The notes under the pieces are model-generated. The model saw nothing but the letters and a program-made list of their open reading frames with translations. It made no database searches and was not told the origin of the DNA. A DNA stretch of 64,000 nucleotides from assembly GCF_024498075.1 (NCBI RefSeq), contig NZ_JANHOF010000016.1:1-64000 (forward strand), given 5' to 3'. Positions 1 through 9,160 of this stretch are shown piece by piece. This DNA comes from Paenibacillus mendelii. GTDB taxonomy: Bacteria > Bacillota > Bacilli > Paenibacillales > Paenibacillaceae. Position 1 is the first letter of the stretch. Each line of letters opens with the position of its first letter. A program made the translations under genes and the position numbers.

Positions 1-1745
1 TGCGCGCGTGCGCGCGCCAGTGCGGCGCTCAGCGCCAGCGCCGCGCTGGCCGCGCCTGCAGCGATGGCGGCCGTATGCCAGCCGGCGGCCGCCATCGCTG
101 CAGCGGCGGCCGCGAGCGCACCGGCGGCCGCCCAGAGCGCGGCTCCGCCGCGAACGGCTTTGGCGCCGGCTAGTGATGCCGGCGCCGTTGAAGCTGCACG
201 CAGCTGCTCCAGCTCCCATTCGCGCCACGCATCATCGAACGTACGCGCAGCATGGCGGAGCGCTTCGTAGGAAGCAGGGAGCAGCTCAAAGCCTGAGCCG
301 TCGCTTACACCCACACCCGTTTGGGGGCGAAATCCTCCCTCTGTACTCCCTCGGTTAGGATCAGGCTCTGCCGTCCACGCGGGCTCTGCCGTATGATTCA
401 GCTCCGCAAGTTCGAGCGACAGCGCATGCAGCTGCGTCCGGATACTCCGCAGCTCCGCTTCCGCAAGACTCCGGGAGTTCGTGAGATCTGTGAAATCGGT
501 TCGCGATCTCCGGATCCATTCACGCTCTGCGACGCCTGCGCGAAACGCAGACAGCTTATCCTCTGTCCAATTCGTTGCGATTCGCTGCAGCAGGCGGACG
601 ATTGTTTCCTGATGTTCACGCAGCTCCGCTTCGAGTTCCAGACGATCGCGCGCCGCCGCCTCCATATTCTCGGAGGACAAGACGAGAGCTTGAATTTCGT
701 CTCCACGGGCTGCAAGCGATTCATCAGGATCAAGCTGGCTTAATCGCTGCCTCGTACGAATATCCGTTTCCCGCAGCCGTTCCATCTCCGCTTGAAGACG
801 ATCAAGCTCCGTACGAAGCCCTTCCCAGCGGCTGCGCGCATCCGCTGGGAGCCGGCCGGATCGTTGAAGATCCTCCTGCTCGCGTTCCATGGCGAGCCGC
901 CGCACCCATAGCGGATGCATGCTGCAAGCCCTCGCAAGCAGAAGCGCCCTTTCCCTTAACCCGGGCAGGCGCGATTCAGCTTGCGCATGCTCCGTTTCGG
1001 CGGTTTCGATTGCGGCAGTCAGGTCTTGAAAGGTGGTAATGCCGTCTTCCACCTTGCGAAGCTCCGCTTCCGCTGTGTCGAGCGATTTGAGGAGACGGTT
1101 AATGGCTTGTGTGCTTCCTCGCGGACGAAATAGCCCGTCCAGCTGCGAGGTCAGCTTTTTCTCCACTTGTGCGACAGCTCCGCCTCCGCTCCAGCCCGCA
1201 TGATAGAGCTGTTTGCCAAGCTCGTCCCCCTCCAGCATGCCGATAGCCTGGAGTTCGGTAAGGGTGATCGCAAACAATTGACGGTATACCCTCTCATTGA
1301 CTCCGCCTAAATACAATCGCTCCCAAATCGCTTGAGTCAATGTTTGGACAGATAGATCGTCTGCTGTCGAAGACGACCGGGCATCCGCATTCCCCTCGCC
1401 AGTAGGCATACTTCCAACGATACCTGTGGTCTCAGAAGCACGATGTCCCAACATTCGGACGGAAATCCGCCCTGATGAAGAGGCGTAGCGCTCCGCGGCA
1501 TAGAGCCTTCCCGTAGTATCGCGAAAGAGCAGCCTTCCCCCATGCTTTCCGCCGCCTGAAGGCTCTTGACGCTCCACGCGATTCGCTTTCGTAGCGAACC
1601 CGTAAAGCATGGATCGAATAAATCCGAGCGTCGTACTCTTACCCGCTTCGTTAGGACCGTATATGACCGTAACCTGTGCATCCATATCGATCGTAAAGTC
1701 ATTCAGCTTGCCGAATCCGTCTACCTGAAGCCCGACCCATCTCAT
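1..1745 (-). CDS. yhaN: YhaN-type AAA ATPase (SbcC-like), 3' end outside window
   Basis: The reading frame is open from the ATG at 1745 to the window edge, giving 581 visible residues of a protein that is usually about 1000 long. Residues 1-40 hold an SMC/RecF-type N-terminus with Walker A GPNEAGKST at about 30-38. Residues from about 240 to 500 are charged, Glu/Arg/Leu-rich and heptad-like, as in the coiled-coil arms of this family. The last 60 visible residues are an Ala-rich hydrophobic stretch, matching the membrane-like insert of YhaN proteins. The start overlaps the stop of the upstream nuclease gene as ATGA, so the two are almost certainly translationally coupled. Expected role: DNA-end processing with its YhaO partner. 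The C-terminal Walker B half is not visible. Confidence 0.85.
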   Translation of the reverse strand, partial: MRWVGLQVDGFGKLNDFTIDMDAQVTVIYGPNEAGKSTTLGFIRSMLYGFATKANRVERQEPSGGGKHGGRLLFRDTTGRLYAAERYASSSGRISVRMLGHRASETTGIVGSMPTGEGNADARSSSTADDLSVQTLTQAIWERLYLGGVNERVYRQLFAITLTELQAIGMLEGDELGKQLYHAGWSGGGAVAQVEKKLTSQLDGLFRPRGSTQAINRLLKSLDTAEAELRKVEDGITTFQDLTAAIETAETEHAQAESRLPGLRERALLLARACSMHPLWVRRLAMEREQEDLQRSGRLPADARSRWEGLRTELDRLQAEMERLRETDIRTRQRLSQLDPDESLAARGDEIQALVLSSENMEAAARDRLELEAELREHQETIVRLLQRIATNWTEDKLSAFRAGVAEREWIRRSRTDFTDLTNSRSLAEAELRSIRTQLHALSLELAELNHTAEPAWTAEPDPNRGSTEGGFRPQTGVGVSDGSGFELLPASYEALRHAARTFDDAWREWELEQLRAASTAPASLAGAKAVRGGAALWAAAGALAAAAAAMAAAGWHTAAIAAGAASAALALSAALARARA

Positions 1746-3079
1746 GACCCGACCTCCTTATCGAACGTTTCCGGCAGATCCGATGTTGAATCAGCCTCGT
1801 CTGTGAGCAGTCCCAGTGTCAACTCCCTCGCTTGTTCCATCCATTGCTGCTTCTGCGGCTCGGAGACTGTGCGGAGTAATTTGCGCAAGCGGGGATTTGC
1901 GAGCAGAGGCGCCAGCGCTTCTTCCGACAGCTTAAGTCCACTCCCGTCCTTCCACCCTTCTATGCTTTGACGATACAATTCACCGGCGAAGCTGTCTTCA
2001 GAAGCAAGCTGCTCCAAATCCAGCTCAGCGCCTGTCCGTATTTCTAGACCAATCAACCAGACCCACCCGGCCTCCGCCTGATGAACAAGCTTTTCTTCGT
2101 TATCAAACCGGCTTCGAAGTCCCTCCAACAGCTCTTGTACAAAGGTGTGATCGCCCAGCTTGCGGTGGAGAGGACCACGGCCGGACAAAACAAGCTTCAG
2201 CATGAGGGGTCTTCCTCCGGAAACTGCGGCCAGAGCAGCAATAGACTCCTCCATAGCTGCAATAAGCGATTGCTCCGATGTCAGTGAAGCAATATCCGTT
2301 AACGTTGTCTCGAAGCGGACGGCATCCAATTCGAGGAAGGTCAGCTCTGTTTCTTTCGATGCCGATACCTGTACGAGGTAACACCCCTTTGCACCCTGCT
2401 CGCGCGTATGCCTACCTTGTGTATTGCCGGGATACACAACATGAGGATAAGTATGTAATACAGCCCTGGTGTGGATATGCCCCAGCGCCCAATAATCGAA
2501 TTCCGAGGCTGCCAGCTCGGTGAGCGCGCAGGGGGCGTAGGGATCGTGGGAAGCGTCTCCATCTACGTTCCCGTGAAGCAGCGCAATCTGATACGGCCCA
2601 TCATGCACCGCCTTGTAACGCGCAGCCAGATTTTCCGTAACCGCACGGGCTCCATACGAGATTCCGTGGATATGCGCGATAAGCTCGCCCTTCTTATTGA
2701 AGGCAGGCTTCGTTTCCACCTTATCGGCTCCAAATACGGTAACCGCCGCCGGCCAATCTAGCGATGCCCGGGCTCCTGATAGATGATCGTGATTTCCGTG
2801 AATGACAAATAGCTGTACGCCTTGGGCGCACAGCCTCTCCCATTCCCGTCTGAGCGCCAGCTGCGCTCGAAGCGACCGATCCGCCGCGTCGTATAAGTCA
2901 CCGGAGATAACGACAAAATCAACCTCATTCCTAAGCGCCGCATCGACTAGATGCCGGACAGCCGCAAACGTAGATTCGGCCAGCGCCTCGCGTACATGCT
3001 CCGGCGCATCCGCTAATCCGCGAAACGGACTGTCGACATGAAGATCGGCGGCATGAATGAAGCGGAATGCGACACTCAT
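1742..3079 (-). CDS. yhaO: YhaO-type metallophosphoesterase (SbcD-like DNA repair nuclease)
   Basis: A 445-residue calcineurin-like phosphoesterase. The metal-binding motifs are in the usual order: DLH at residues 12-14, GDLYD at 60-64, GNHDH at 95-99, then LLHGN and GHIHT near residues 170-205. The remaining 200 residues are the family's capping region. Length and order fit YhaO of Bacillus, the nuclease partner of the YhaN ATPase encoded just downstream with a 4-bp ATGA overlap. An AGGAGGG ribosome site sits 5-6 bases before the ATG. Likely acts in the cytoplasm on DNA ends as a YhaO/YhaN complex. The glycosyltransferase gene upstream lies 61 bases away on the same strand and may share a transcript. 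Confidence 0.88.
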   Translation of the reverse strand: MSVAFRFIHAADLHVDSPFRGLADAPEHVREALAESTFAAVRHLVDAALRNEVDFVVISGDLYDAADRSLRAQLALRREWERLCAQGVQLFVIHGNHDHLSGARASLDWPAAVTVFGADKVETKPAFNKKGELIAHIHGISYGARAVTENLAARYKAVHDGPYQIALLHGNVDGDASHDPYAPCALTELAASEFDYWALGHIHTRAVLHTYPHVVYPGNTQGRHTREQGAKGCYLVQVSASKETELTFLELDAVRFETTLTDIASLTSEQSLIAAMEESIAALAAVSGGRPLMLKLVLSGRGPLHRKLGDHTFVQELLEGLRSRFDNEEKLVHQAEAGWVWLIGLEIRTGAELDLEQLASEDSFAGELYRQSIEGWKDGSGLKLSEEALAPLLANPRLRKLLRTVSEPQKQQWMEQARELTLGLLTDEADSTSDLPETFDKEVGS

Positions 3080-3140
3080 TCAATACCCTCCTGAATTTGC
3101 GCGGCTGTGCCGCCAATGCCTAATCCGTATGATGCTTCTA

Positions 3141-4265
3141 TCATGGTGCTACTTCCTGATATACCTGCTTCAGCTGGGTGATCACACGGGATAACGAGTA
3201 CACCTTCTTGGCTTTATTCCATGCATGCCGGGCCATATTGTATCGGAATGATGGATCGGTCACGACTTTCTCCAATGCATCGCACAGCGCAACAGGATCC
3301 TCAGGAGGCACAAGCAGGCCGTTGACGCCGTCATCGATTTGCTCCGCAATGCCGCCTACATTCGTTCCGACCAGAGCCAGCCAGCATAATGCAGCTTCAG
3401 CGAATACCGAGCCAAACGCCTCCGCTCTGGAAGGGAGTACGAATACGTCGAAGAATGGCATAAACTCTTCCGGATGCAGCATATAGCCGTAAAAAATAAT
3501 ATCATCGTACAAATCCAGCTGCATAGCGAGCTGTTCAAGCTCAAGTCTGATCGGTCCGTCGCCGATAATATGAAGGACGAACGGATGTCCCCGCCGCTTC
3601 AGCTCCGCACAAGCATGCAGCAGGATATCAAGTCCTTTTGCCGGTACGAGACGGCAAACCGTGATCAGCTGAACGACTTCGTTCTCATGCGAGATCGGCT
3701 TAAACCGCTTCTCGTTGAAACCGTTCGGGATTACACCGATTGCGTCGGAGTTCGTGACATAAGGAGCCATGTACTGCTTGAAGGATTCGGAGACGGTCAG
3801 CAGCCGATCGGCCTTCGCCTCGAGCTCGCCATAGATAGCCGTGAGAAATCGGTGCTCGGCGCCCCCCTCTTCAATTTTTCCGTTCAGAATCAATTCACGT
3901 TCATAACTGGAATGAATCGTAACGACGAGCGGAGTTTCGGGAAACAGTTTTTTCATGACAAGCGCCGCAATCGGATGATGGGCATGGATGAGATCGAATG
4001 ATTTGCTCATACGCAGCTTGGTCCACCAAACGTAGTCGCGAATGGTTTGCATATATTTATCGACAATTGGATTTCCTTCGAGCGGTTTGAAGTCGAATGT
4101 CTCAAAAACAAACTCTTCCTGCCCCTTGCCTCTTACCCGTTTCGGTAAAGAGAACAGTTCCATCGGCCATCCGAGTTTGTTGAAGCGTTCTTGAATATAG
4201 GGCACCATCGATGATACTCCACCCGGCTGCTCCGGCGGAAAAAATAACGCTTGTAGTATGTTCAT
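3141..4265 (-). CDS. GT4-family glycosyltransferase
   Basis: A 374-residue retaining glycosyltransferase of the GT-B fold. The N-terminus (MNILQALFFPPEQPGGVS) is the usual donor-independent Rossmann start, with a GGVSS loop; the C-terminal half has VCRLVPAKGLDILLHA and the EAFGSVFAEA stretch, the family-4 EX7E nucleotide-sugar site. The ATG at 4265 is chosen because an AGGAGGT site lies 8 bases upstream; a longer frame to 4406 exists but runs through a repeat element. The sugar and acceptor cannot be told. The gene is followed by yhaO/yhaN with no clear terminator, but no functional link to them is evident. Confidence 0.85.
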   Translation of the reverse strand: MNILQALFFPPEQPGGVSSMVPYIQERFNKLGWPMELFSLPKRVRGKGQEEFVFETFDFKPLEGNPIVDKYMQTIRDYVWWTKLRMSKSFDLIHAHHPIAALVMKKLFPETPLVVTIHSSYERELILNGKIEEGGAEHRFLTAIYGELEAKADRLLTVSESFKQYMAPYVTNSDAIGVIPNGFNEKRFKPISHENEVVQLITVCRLVPAKGLDILLHACAELKRRGHPFVLHIIGDGPIRLELEQLAMQLDLYDDIIFYGYMLHPEEFMPFFDVFVLPSRAEAFGSVFAEAALCWLALVGTNVGGIAEQIDDGVNGLLVPPEDPVALCDALEKVVTDPSFRYNMARHAWNKAKKVYSLSRVITQLKQVYQEVAP

Positions 4266-4280
4266 TCTGTGTGACCTCCT

Positions 4281-4360
4281 AAGCGTTTTCGTGAGAAAAC
4301 GCACTTCGTAAGCGTGGGCTAAGCGTTTTCGTAAGAAAACGCACTTCGTAAGCGTGGCAA
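4281..4360. repeat. Two tandem 40-bp hairpin repeats abutting a ribosome site
   Basis: Positions 4281-4320 and 4321-4360 are near-identical 40-bp direct repeats. Each carries an 8-bp perfect stem (GCGTTTTC / GAAAACGC) with a 4-base loop. On the minus strand they lie immediately before the AGGAGGT ribosome site (4274-4280) of the glycosyltransferase, so they would be in its leader RNA. Elements of this kind recall dispersed hairpin repeats of Paenibacillus genomes, but that is from memory and was not checked. Confidence 0.75.
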
Positions 4361-4612
4361 TGTGTGTGTTCCAAGAACGTATTTGCTTAAGGTTCGGCAA
4401 TGACATATTAGAGTGGTCTATGTCTATGCTTCCTAGGAAATTGACTGCTCTTTAGGGCGGCCTCTTCATCCGATGAATATGATATATACATACAAATGAT
4501 CTGGAATCTACATACATGAACCCGCAAAAGTAATTGAAATTAATTACTAGGATTCTAGTTCTAAACTAGCAATCCACACTAGCATTCGAGTCTTCCCGAC
4601 CTGACTCAAACA

Positions 4613-4621
4613 TGATATACT
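4613..4621 (+). promoter_or_regulatory. Extended -10 promoter for the GGDEF gene
   Basis: TGaTATACT is an extended -10 box (5/6 match to TATAAT plus TG one base upstream) about 70 bases before the cyclase start. The matching -35 region (TTCCCG at about 4593) is poor, as is common for extended -10 promoters. The region between 4407 and 4612 is AT-rich and holds short CTAG-containing inverted stretches but no gene. Confidence 0.4.
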
Positions 4622-4689
4622 AGAACATATGTTTCTGTAAAGAAATTGCCGTCATAACCAGACGAATTCTGACTTGGGTGGTTCGAACA

Positions 4690-5901
4690 ATGATAATTAT
4701 GCAAGAACTTGCCGGTCCGACCGGACAAACATTCGCTTCCGCTTGTGTGCTTACCATTCTTGTTTTAATGCTGTTCATGGCCATACGATTGTACAAGAGC
4801 TACCGAAGGAATCAGATCTACCGGCTTCTCATGTTCGTCCTGCCGATCATCATGGCTCAGCAAGGGATCGTCGTAGCTCTCGCATCTCCAGGCTTATCCC
4901 GCTATCCTTATTTACATTTGACCGCATCACTGACAGGTCTGATTTCTTTTATTATTATAAACTTTGTTTTTATGAAATTATATACGCAGCCTTCTTCCAG
5001 ATTGAAGGGCATGCCCTTCCTATTCATGTCTCTAGGCGCTATCGCCATTGCAGGCGCTCAGATCGCCTTCACCCCCGAACTGATGAACACGCCCGTCGGC
5101 GAAGACGGATTCCGTCTGCTGGCACTTGATTTCTACGGCCTGGTCATCAACTTTGCGATCCTGCTCAATCTAAGAGGAATGGAACAGCGCTTTCATTATT
5201 CAGCGAGCCTGATCATCTTCTTTGTGTATCAGCTAGCGAAGGTAGCCGATGTTTATGTGTTCCATGGCGGGGTCCCGATGCTTGCCGTGCTGACCCATCT
5301 GCTCCCAGTGATCTATTATACGCTCATGTTCCTGCTCCTGTTCGAATGGGTTATTGAGCGGCTGCTGATGACGTTTCAATCTTCGATCACCGACGGGCTG
5401 ACAAGCCTCTACAATCGGCGGCATTTCAACAAGAAAGCCGAACAGCTGCTGCGCGAATACAAACGGGTTGCCATCATCTTCTGTGATATCGATAATTTCA
5501 AGAAACTAAATGACACGCAAGGCCATCATAGAGCCGACGGTGTTCTAAAGCAGGTTGCAGAGATCATTAAAGAAGAAACCGCAGGCATCGGTGCGGCAGG
5601 TCGTTACGGCGGCGAGGAGCTGCTCGGTCTCGTTGCTGCCCCAGGCATCAAGCCTGAAACAGTAGCGGAGCAAATACGCAGCCGTATCGAGCGTGAAACG
5701 ATGGTAACTGTGAGCGTCGGCGTAAGCATTACCCTCGAAGGCAATTCAGTTGAAGAGGTTGTCAAGCAGGCCGACGAAGCGATGTATCTATCGAAGACGT
5801 CTGGCAAGAATAAAGTTACGCTGCATCCGTCCCTTCAACGCAGCCGCTCCCGATCCGACAGCGGCGATAAGCCAAAACGGAAGTCGAGCGCTAGCAGTTA
5901 A
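4690..5901 (+). CDS. Membrane-bound diguanylate cyclase (GGDEF domain)
   Basis: About 403 residues. Roughly residues 15-230 contain seven hydrophobic segments (for example VLTILVLMLFMAI, LISFIIINFVFM, LLPVIYYTLMFLLLF), a multi-helix membrane sensor. Residues 240-390 form a GGDEF domain: DGLTSLYNRRHF, CDIDNFKKLND, and the signature GGEEL, a permitted variant, so c-di-GMP synthesis is plausible. The RxxD inhibitory site normally five residues before GGDEF is absent. The C-terminus is a short Arg/Ser/Lys tail. Start is uncertain: ATG 4690 has GGTGG eight bases before it; GTG 4678 is in frame. A dyad array begins about 100 bases after the stop. Confidence 0.85.
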   Translation: MIIMQELAGPTGQTFASACVLTILVLMLFMAIRLYKSYRRNQIYRLLMFVLPIIMAQQGIVVALASPGLSRYPYLHLTASLTGLISFIIINFVFMKLYTQPSSRLKGMPFLFMSLGAIAIAGAQIAFTPELMNTPVGEDGFRLLALDFYGLVINFAILLNLRGMEQRFHYSASLIIFFVYQLAKVADVYVFHGGVPMLAVLTHLLPVIYYTLMFLLLFEWVIERLLMTFQSSITDGLTSLYNRRHFNKKAEQLLREYKRVAIIFCDIDNFKKLNDTQGHHRADGVLKQVAEIIKEETAGIGAAGRYGGEELLGLVAAPGIKPETVAEQIRSRIERETMVTVSVGVSITLEGNSVEEVVKQADEAMYLSKTSGKNKVTLHPSLQRSRSRSDSGDKPKRKSSASS

Positions 5902-5997
5902 TTATCCCATTGGATACGGCGACGGTCCCCTATACCTAACCGCTATGTACCTTGCACGATACATACCGTTTCTCGTACTAGAACCGCTACTTTACTG

Positions 5998-6753
5998 CTG
6001 TAACGCCCATTAACGGCCTTACAGCAAACATTTCTCCTCATCTTGGTTCTGTAACGCCGCTTTTCGGACTTACAGACTCCTGTATTCGTACTCCAACCAG
6101 TATTTCACCTCTGTAACGCCCATTAACGGCGTTACAGCAAACATCTCTCCCCATCTTGGTTCTGTAACGCCGCTTTTCGGACTTACAGCCTCCTGTATTC
6201 GTACTCCAACCGGTATTTTACCGCTGTAACGCCCATTAACGGCGTTACAGTAAACATCTCTCCTCATCCTGGTTCTGTAACGCCGCTTTTCGGCCTTACA
6301 GCCTCCTGTATTCGTACTCCAACCAGTATTTCACCTCTGTAACGCCCATTAACGGCGTTACAGCGAGCATTTCTCCCCATCCTGGTTCTGTAACGCCGCT
6401 TTTCGGCCTTTCAGACTCCTGTATTCGTACTCCAACCAGTATTTTACCGCTGTAACGCCCATTAACGGCGTTACAGCAAACATTTCTCCTCATCTTGGTT
6501 CTGTAACGCCGCTTTTCGGACTTACAGCCTCCTGTATTCGTACTAGAACCGCTACTTTACCGCTGTAACGCCCATTAACGGCGTTACAGCAAACATTTCT
6601 CCCCATCCTGGTTCTGTAACGCCGCTTTTCGGACTTACAGACTCCTTTACTCGTACTCCAACCAGTATTTTACCGCTGTAACGCCCATTAACGGCGTTAC
6701 AGCAAACATCTCTCCCCATCTTGGTTCTGTAACGCCGCTTTTCGGCCTTACAG
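5998..6753. repeat. Array 1: seven 113-bp units, each with two 27-bp dyads
   Basis: The element TAACGCCCAT recurs at 6001, 6114, 6227, 6340, 6453, 6566 and 6679, exactly 113 bases apart. Each unit holds dyad A (arms CTGTAACGCC and GGCGTTACAG around a 7-base loop) and, 51 bases on, dyad B (CTGTAACGCC, loop with CTTTTCGG, then CTTACAG, an imperfect arm). Spacers are 24 and 35 bases and are themselves repeated, so this is a satellite, not a CRISPR. Two units carry a variant long spacer, including a partial one at 5973-5997. The unit is not a multiple of three and no convincing protein is encoded on either strand. Confidence 0.9.
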
Positions 6754-7453
6754 CCTTCTCACTCCTCCGGCTCATGCTGGTATTGACGGACCCCGTACTA
6801 AGCATTTTGGATGATATCCTGTGCTGACCTGCTGCCACTTCTGTGCGATAACCGGATAACGCTTCAACGACTAACTCCTTCTTCACTTGAACGGGGGCAC
6901 CGAAATCGTCTCTTCATGGACCATCAACTTCTTACTAATAGTGTATCTGAAGTTGGTGAAGGTCGAGTGGATTATGTCTATATTGGTTACGCCCTTTAAC
7001 GGAGATACAGCAAACTTTTCTCCCTATCCTGGTTCTCCCCCTTTAAGGTTTACTCGCTCCTTCACTCATAATCAGACGATTATCTGCAATGCCTCCTTGA
7101 CTAACAGCGCCCGTATTACTAATCGCCACCGGATCACCGGACTGTCCACGCTCCTTATTGCACCTGCCATTCTATCGCATCAAACACCCAATATACTATA
7201 AGAATAACCAGATATTATCGCTGCAGCAGTACCGCCAATCCAGAGGAATAAAAAATTATTTTCTTTTAATTCATAATATTTAGAGGAAAAATCCATTTCA
7301 ACAACGAATACTAGGAGGATACTGTTTTCTTTTGCAGCATATGGCTCTACTAGTAACGGTATGTTTGCATGATGGCAAGTAAACCATCTCTTCAGAATCA
7401 CCTTGCTGTCTACCCCTCATTCCAATTCGACGAATACGACTGGAGGCCTGACA
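6754..7453. other. Non-coding stretch after array 1 with one decayed repeat unit
   Basis: About 700 bases without a supportable gene. Positions 6983-7050 contain a degenerate copy of the array unit (TTACGCCCTTTAACGG, then the CAAACTTTTCTCC spacer and CCTGGTTCT), so the array once extended further or a copy was deposited here. The rest is AT-rich with short unsupported ORFs. The last 10 bases are the GGAGG ribosome site of the next gene. A TATACT at about 7192 could be a -10 box, but no -35 was seen. Confidence 0.6.
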
Positions 7454-9031
7454 ATGACACGTGAAATGACAGGAGATCTAATCATTATCGGAGGCGGCAC
7501 CGGTGGCTGTGCCGCTGCATTGGCTGCAGCGAAGATGGGCTTGCGCGTGATTCTAACGGAAGAGACCGCCTGGATCGGCGGTCAATTGACAAGCCAAGCC
7601 GTACCGCCCGATGAACACCGGTGGATCGAATATTTTGGCTGCACACGAAGCTATCGGCAGTTCAGGAATCGCGTTCGCGAATACTACCGCCGGCAGTTTC
7701 CGATGACGCCAGCAGCTTTCGCAAATGAGCGTCTCAATCCCGGCAATGGCAATGTTAGCCGGTTGTGCTTCGATCCGCGAGTCGGGTTGTCCGTGCTGCA
7801 CGAGCTCTTAGCCCCCTATGTACATAGCGGTAAAATAACCATTTTAACGCATCATCGCATCGATACGGCGGAAACCGGAGGCGATAAAGTCACGTCAGTG
7901 AAGGTCATCCATACTCCAAGCGGCGATTCGCGGACTCTCCATGCCCCTTACTTTATTGATGCGACGGAATGCGGTGACGTCCTGCCTCTCGCAGGCGTCG
8001 AATATGTAACCGGCGCAGAATCCGTCAAACAAACCGGTGAGCCTCATGCGCTTGAGGGAGATCCGCAGCCGCAAGATATGCAGGCATTCACGTTCTGCTA
8101 CGCCGTCGATTATGCCGAAGGCGAAGACCATACGATCGATAAACCGCGCGACTATGAATTCTGGCGTACCTACCAAGCTGACTTCTGGCCTGACAAGCAT
8201 CTGAGCTGGACATACCCTAATCCGATCACGCTGAAGCCTACGGAAGTGTCTCTGTTTCCCAATGAGATGGGTCGATATCCGTTCTTTCATTACCGGCGGA
8301 TTCTGGACCGCTCTAATTTCGCTCCAGGAACGTTCAACACGGATATTTCCATCATTAACTGGCCTCAGAATGATTATTGGCTGGGCTCGATCATCGACGT
8401 ATCCGAGGAAGAACGGAATCGGCATCTGGATCAAGCCAAGCAGCTCAGCTTATCGCTGCTCTATTGGATGCAGAAGGAAGCTCCGCGGCCTGACGGCGGT
8501 ATTGGATATCCCGGTTTGCGGCTAAGACATGACGTCGTCGGAACGGAAGATGGAATGGCTATGGCACCCTACATTCGTGAATCGCGCCGCATTCAAGCCG
8601 AATTCACGATTCTGGAGCAGCACATCGGCACAGAGGCGCGCGGCGGACAAGGTGCAGATCAATTTGCAGACTCGGTTGGTGTCGGTGCTTATCGGATCGA
8701 TCTTCATCCCGATACAGGTGGCCGCAACTTTCTTGATATCTCCAGTCTTCCGTTTCAGATTCCGCTAGGCAGTTTGATTCCGATCCGAACCGATAATCTG
8801 CTTCCGGCCTGCAAGAATCTCGGCGTCACCCATATTACCAACGGATGCTACCGCCTGCATCCGGTTGAATGGAATATTGGTGAAGCCGCTGGCTACCTAG
8901 CAGCTTACAGCCTTCTCAAGGGTACGCTCCCTCGCCATGTTCGGAATACGCCGGAGTTATTGAAGGATTTTCAAGCGCTGTTGGAGCGTGAAGGCATCGA
9001 GCTTGCTTGGCCTGTCATTTCACCTCTATAG
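7454..9031 (+). CDS. FAD-dependent oxidoreductase (FAD_oxidored family)
   Basis: A 525-residue flavoprotein. The N-terminal dinucleotide motif IIIGGGTGGCAAALAAAKMG lies at about residues 9-28, followed by the acidic end of strand 2 (LTEE). IDATECGDVLPLAG in the middle and GVTHITNGCYRLHPVEWNIGEAAG at the C-terminus are the second and third FAD-contact regions typical of the PF12831 family. No secretion signal. The ATG at 7454 has GGAGG six bases upstream; a longer in-frame TTG start at 7403 lacks a site. The gene stands alone between the repeat region and a strong terminator. Substrate unknown; such enzymes often accompany polysaccharide or secondary-metabolite loci, which is inference here. 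Confidence 0.82.
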   Translation: MTREMTGDLIIIGGGTGGCAAALAAAKMGLRVILTEETAWIGGQLTSQAVPPDEHRWIEYFGCTRSYRQFRNRVREYYRRQFPMTPAAFANERLNPGNGNVSRLCFDPRVGLSVLHELLAPYVHSGKITILTHHRIDTAETGGDKVTSVKVIHTPSGDSRTLHAPYFIDATECGDVLPLAGVEYVTGAESVKQTGEPHALEGDPQPQDMQAFTFCYAVDYAEGEDHTIDKPRDYEFWRTYQADFWPDKHLSWTYPNPITLKPTEVSLFPNEMGRYPFFHYRRILDRSNFAPGTFNTDISIINWPQNDYWLGSIIDVSEEERNRHLDQAKQLSLSLLYWMQKEAPRPDGGIGYPGLRLRHDVVGTEDGMAMAPYIRESRRIQAEFTILEQHIGTEARGGQGADQFADSVGVGAYRIDLHPDTGGRNFLDISSLPFQIPLGSLIPIRTDNLLPACKNLGVTHITNGCYRLHPVEWNIGEAAGYLAAYSLLKGTLPRHVRNTPELLKDFQALLEREGIELAWPVISPL

Positions 9032-9118
9032 CCGTTCAGCCTCAGCTCAGATCCTCATTCAGAGATCAGATTGCATGCATTCCGGTAAATATTGAAACCG
9101 TAAGAAGCGGCCGACTCA

Positions 9119-9160
9119 AAAAATGGTGGTGTAGGGGGTTATTCCTACACCACCATTTTT
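9119..9160. terminator. Intrinsic terminator after the FAD oxidoreductase
   Basis: A perfect 15-bp stem (AAATGGTGGTGTAGG / CCTACACCACCATTT, 9121-9135 and 9144-9158) with an 8-base loop and a T-run on the plus strand; the minus strand also ends in a T-run, so it may work both ways. Confidence 0.9.

Noticed and set aside
3141..4406. Longer glycosyltransferase start at 4406
   Set aside because: The extra 47 residues are translation of the two hairpin repeats; the ATG at 4265 has the strong ribosome site.
5998..6753. CRISPR array
   Set aside because: The 27-base palindromic units with 24- and 35-base gaps look like repeats and spacers, but the gaps themselves are repeated, alternate in two lengths, and no cas gene is present. 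The same holds for array 2.
6070..6886. Minus-strand ORFs across array 1 (65-79 residues)
   Set aside because: They are fragments of the repeat read in one frame, interrupted by the 113-bp period; no ribosome site or homologue.
6887..7201. 104-residue plus-strand ORF after array 1
   Set aside because: It spans the decayed repeat unit and has no recognisable domain.
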